Shown: positions 5,900-7,551 of the stretch, in pieces
Numbering within the stretch: the stretch's first letter is position 1
Layout of the letters: each line of letters starts with the position of its first letter
Source of the DNA: Myroides sp.
GTDB lineage: Bacteria; Bacteroidota; Bacteroidia; Flavobacteriales; Flavobacteriaceae
NCBI GenBank assembly: GCA_018384465.1
Contig: JAHAYQ010000186.1
Coordinates: 1 to 7,551, forward strand
Reading direction: 5' to 3'
Length of the DNA: 7,551 nt
Position numbers and translations under genes: made by a program
Notes under the pieces: model-generated
The model's database searches: none
Told to the model about the DNA's origin: nothing
Seen by the model: the letters and a program-made list of their open reading frames with translations, nothing else

Positions 5900-7384
5900 T
5901 TACTTTTTAAAAAAGGATCGGATCTTTTTGCTGGTCTTACCATCAAATAAATAGGTGTCTAACTTCACAGCACTATATATTAATGCGATCATAAACACAC
6001 AAAAAGTGATGACGTAAAACCATAAACTTTCTGTTTTGAAATAAGCGGTTATTACCACAATATTAGCAAAAGTTAAACCCATAAACAAGTTTTTTACTTG
6101 TTTGTTCATTTTAAAATCGTAGCTTTTTTTTACGTAATATAAAGTGTACAAGGCAGACAAGCTATAATTCACCAATATAGCCAAACCAATGCCGTACAAC
6201 CCAATCCAACGGTAAAAGGCAATAGTTAAAACAACATTTAAAACATCGCTCAAGGCGTTAATGTAAAAATACGTTTTTATGTGGTTATGTGACAATATCA
6301 TATAACCTACAACATAATTAATTCCTTTTATAAAGATCGCCGCTAATCCAAATACTAAGATTTCATAGACAGGTAAAAATGCTGTAGAAAACAGTAATTC
6401 AATACAGCTTTTTCCAATGAGATACAACAAGAAAAGAACAGGCATTAAGGTTAGCAAACATAATTCTAACTGATTATTTACTAACAAACTACCGTCTTCT
6501 TTTTGCTTTTGCTGCAGTGTTTGTGACAAGCGAGGAAAATAAAATTTACTAATAGCGATAAAAACAATACCTACATAAGCTACCATTAACGTATTTCCTG
6601 TATGGTAATAACCTAAAACATGACCGTTGTCTATGGGTTTAAAAAACATTCTTATCAGAAAGAAGCAGGCTAAGCCAATAGTAGTATTTATTGCTAATAA
6701 CCCACCCGATTTTGAAAAGTATTTAAGGTTTGTTTGCAGCTCTTCCTTATTAAGGGTGACTTTTATTAATTGGTATGGTTGTGTGCCGCGCCAAAAAATA
6801 AAAGCATTAAGTGCAGATGTAACGACCATTGCAGCAACAATACCGTTTAAGTAAAAATAGTAATAACATACTACAATAACCAACGCACCAAAAATGTTTA
6901 CAAATACGTTAAGCAATAGTAGTTTACGTACTTCTTGCAGACCTTCTAAAATAATGGTTTTACCTTGTACATAACTGTTGCAAACAAAATAAACGCCCAA
7001 AATAACGAACCAAATAGTGTAATCGGTAGTTTTAAAAGCGTACTTACTTATTTGTTGTGCAAAAACAACAGAGATAAAGGCAGCAAGGGTACCACTTGCT
7101 ATGGTAAATAATGTGACAAATTTTATGGTTTTGTGTAAGCTAACTTCATCGCTGTTTTTTTGGGCTGCTATGGCTCGGACTCCCGTAAATTGTATACCAA
7201 AAGATGTTAACGAACTAATTAATTGAGTGATGTTTTCTATGAGACCAACAATACCGTAGCCAGCCAAACCTAAATAAGTACTCGCAAACTTGTTGACGCC
7301 TATTCTAAGAAAAATGCGCAACGCTTCTACCATACCAAATAAACCGGTGGCCTTAAATAACGATTTGTAGTTTGAGGTACTCAT
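5900..7384 (-). CDS. wzx: O-antigen translocase / Wzx-type lipid-linked oligosaccharide flippase
   Basis: A 494-residue polytopic inner-membrane protein of the MOP superfamily, close in style to WzxE/O-antigen translocases. It would flip undecaprenyl-diphosphate-linked repeat units from the cytoplasmic to the periplasmic face. The N-terminus, YKSLFKATGLFG (6-17), then YLGLAGYGIVGLIENI (37-52) and SLTSFGIQFTGVRAIA (58-73), is typical of this family. By eye there are about 14 hydrophobic segments, near residues 13-30, 41-62, 88-109, 123-139, 155-175, 179-198, 226-247, 262-280, 305-324, 340-362, 372-390, 393-416, 431-449 and 453-474, the usual MOP number. The C-terminus ends in a basic tail (KTSKKIRSFFKK). 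The start ATG overlaps the stop of the gene to its right by four bases (ATGA), indicating translational coupling. The symbol wzx is by family; the glycan carried is unknown, though FdtA next door suggests one containing a 3-amino-3,6-dideoxyhexose. Confidence 0.9.
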   Translation of the reverse strand: MSTSNYKSLFKATGLFGMVEALRIFLRIGVNKFASTYLGLAGYGIVGLIENITQLISSLTSFGIQFTGVRAIAAQKNSDEVSLHKTIKFVTLFTIASGTLAAFISVVFAQQISKYAFKTTDYTIWFVILGVYFVCNSYVQGKTIILEGLQEVRKLLLLNVFVNIFGALVIVVCYYYFYLNGIVAAMVVTSALNAFIFWRGTQPYQLIKVTLNKEELQTNLKYFSKSGGLLAINTTIGLACFFLIRMFFKPIDNGHVLGYYHTGNTLMVAYVGIVFIAISKFYFPRLSQTLQQKQKEDGSLLVNNQLELCLLTLMPVLFLLYLIGKSCIELLFSTAFLPVYEILVFGLAAIFIKGINYVVGYMILSHNHIKTYFYINALSDVLNVVLTIAFYRWIGLYGIGLAILVNYSLSALYTLYYVKKSYDFKMNKQVKNLFMGLTFANIVVITAYFKTESLWFYVITFCVFMIALIYSAVKLDTYLFDGKTSKKIRSFFKK

Positions 7385-7551
7385 GATACTTTACATCCAA
7401 TTTTGCGATACGACAACACAAAAGCAGTATACCATTGTTTCCATTTATTTAACAAGTGTTCGCCAGCATCCTCTAAAATAATTCGTTCTATCCACTGTGA
7501 AGAGATATTGTTTTGAAAATCTGTGATAACATAGTGATCGTCTTGCAACCA
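7381..7551 (-). CDS. C-terminal part of an unrecognised gene, cut by the right edge
   Basis: The minus strand is open from the window edge (7551) to a TGA at 7383-7381, giving the last 56 residues of a protein whose start lies outside. Visible pieces are WLQDDHYVITDF at the left and IILEDAGEHLLNKWKQWY in the middle, ending YRKIGCKVS. It is rich in Trp, Tyr and charged residues, has no transmembrane segment and no motif I can assign. I see no sign of the C-terminus of a DegT/FdtB aminotransferase, a hexapeptide acetyltransferase or a standard glycosyltransferase, but 56 residues are too few to exclude these. Its TGA overlaps the flippase ATG by four bases, so it is real coding sequence in the same operon and probably belongs to the same glycan pathway. 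Confidence 0.7.
   Translation of the reverse strand, partial: WLQDDHYVITDFQNNISSQWIERIILEDAGEHLLNKWKQWYTAFVLSYRKIGCKVS

Noticed and set aside
6627..6854. Plus-strand open frame of 75 codons
   Set aside because: It is antisense to the flippase membrane core, and its sequence is only the shadow of that gene; there is no start context or domain.
1..7551. CRISPR array, tRNA or rRNA gene, insertion sequence, or anti-phage system
   Set aside because: No regularly spaced repeats, tRNA-like cloverleaf with a TTCGA-type arm, transposase motif, terminal inverted repeat or defence-protein domain was seen; the space is filled by the genes listed.

Overview
The window looks like chromosomal DNA from a member of the Bacteroidota, most likely the Flavobacteriia. 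It is AT-rich, its genes have A-rich leaders instead of clear Shine-Dalgarno sites, one match to the Bacteroidota -7 promoter element TAnnTTTG is present, and the proteins read like flavobacterial surface-glycan proteins. No species can be named from the sequence alone.

Layout. Left block, plus strand: an FtsE-type ABC ATPase (47-730), a class I SAM-dependent methyltransferase (734-1711), and two family 2 glycosyltransferases (1713-2585 and 2592-3530). The gaps are 3, 1 and 6 bases, so this reads as one operon. Middle: a GT-B (family 4 type) glycosyltransferase on the minus strand (3490-4587, or up to 4617) overlaps the previous gene tail to tail. It stands head to head with a third family 2 glycosyltransferase on the plus strand (4611-5510). 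Right block, minus strand: a partial gene entering from the right edge (7551-7381), a Wzx/O-antigen translocase type flippase (7384-5900) and a FdtA/QdtA-type dTDP-sugar 3,4-ketoisomerase (5890-5492). These are coupled by a 4-base overlap and a 9-base gap. The last of them overlaps the third family 2 enzyme tail to tail by 19 bases.

Function. Apart from FtsE, everything that can be named fits a Wzx-dependent surface polysaccharide (O-antigen or capsule) cluster. The ketoisomerase would supply a 3-amino-3,6-dideoxyhexose branch of dTDP-sugar metabolism. The four glycosyltransferases would build a lipid-linked repeat unit on the cytoplasmic face, the methyltransferase may modify a sugar or intermediate, and the flippase would move the unit across the inner membrane. 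No Wzy polymerase, initiating glycosyl-1-phosphate transferase, RmlA/RmlB or FdtB-type aminotransferase is in the window; they would be expected mainly beyond the right edge.

The window is almost entirely coding. There is no RNA gene, CRISPR array, insertion sequence or non-coding stretch over 300 bases. I found no evidence of a wholly new system. The points most worth a second look are the A8 tract that separates the methyltransferase from the next glycosyltransferase by a single frame step, the head-to-head glycosyltransferase pair with a promoter-like box between or inside them, and a 9-bp tandem repeat that forms the ends of two convergent genes.
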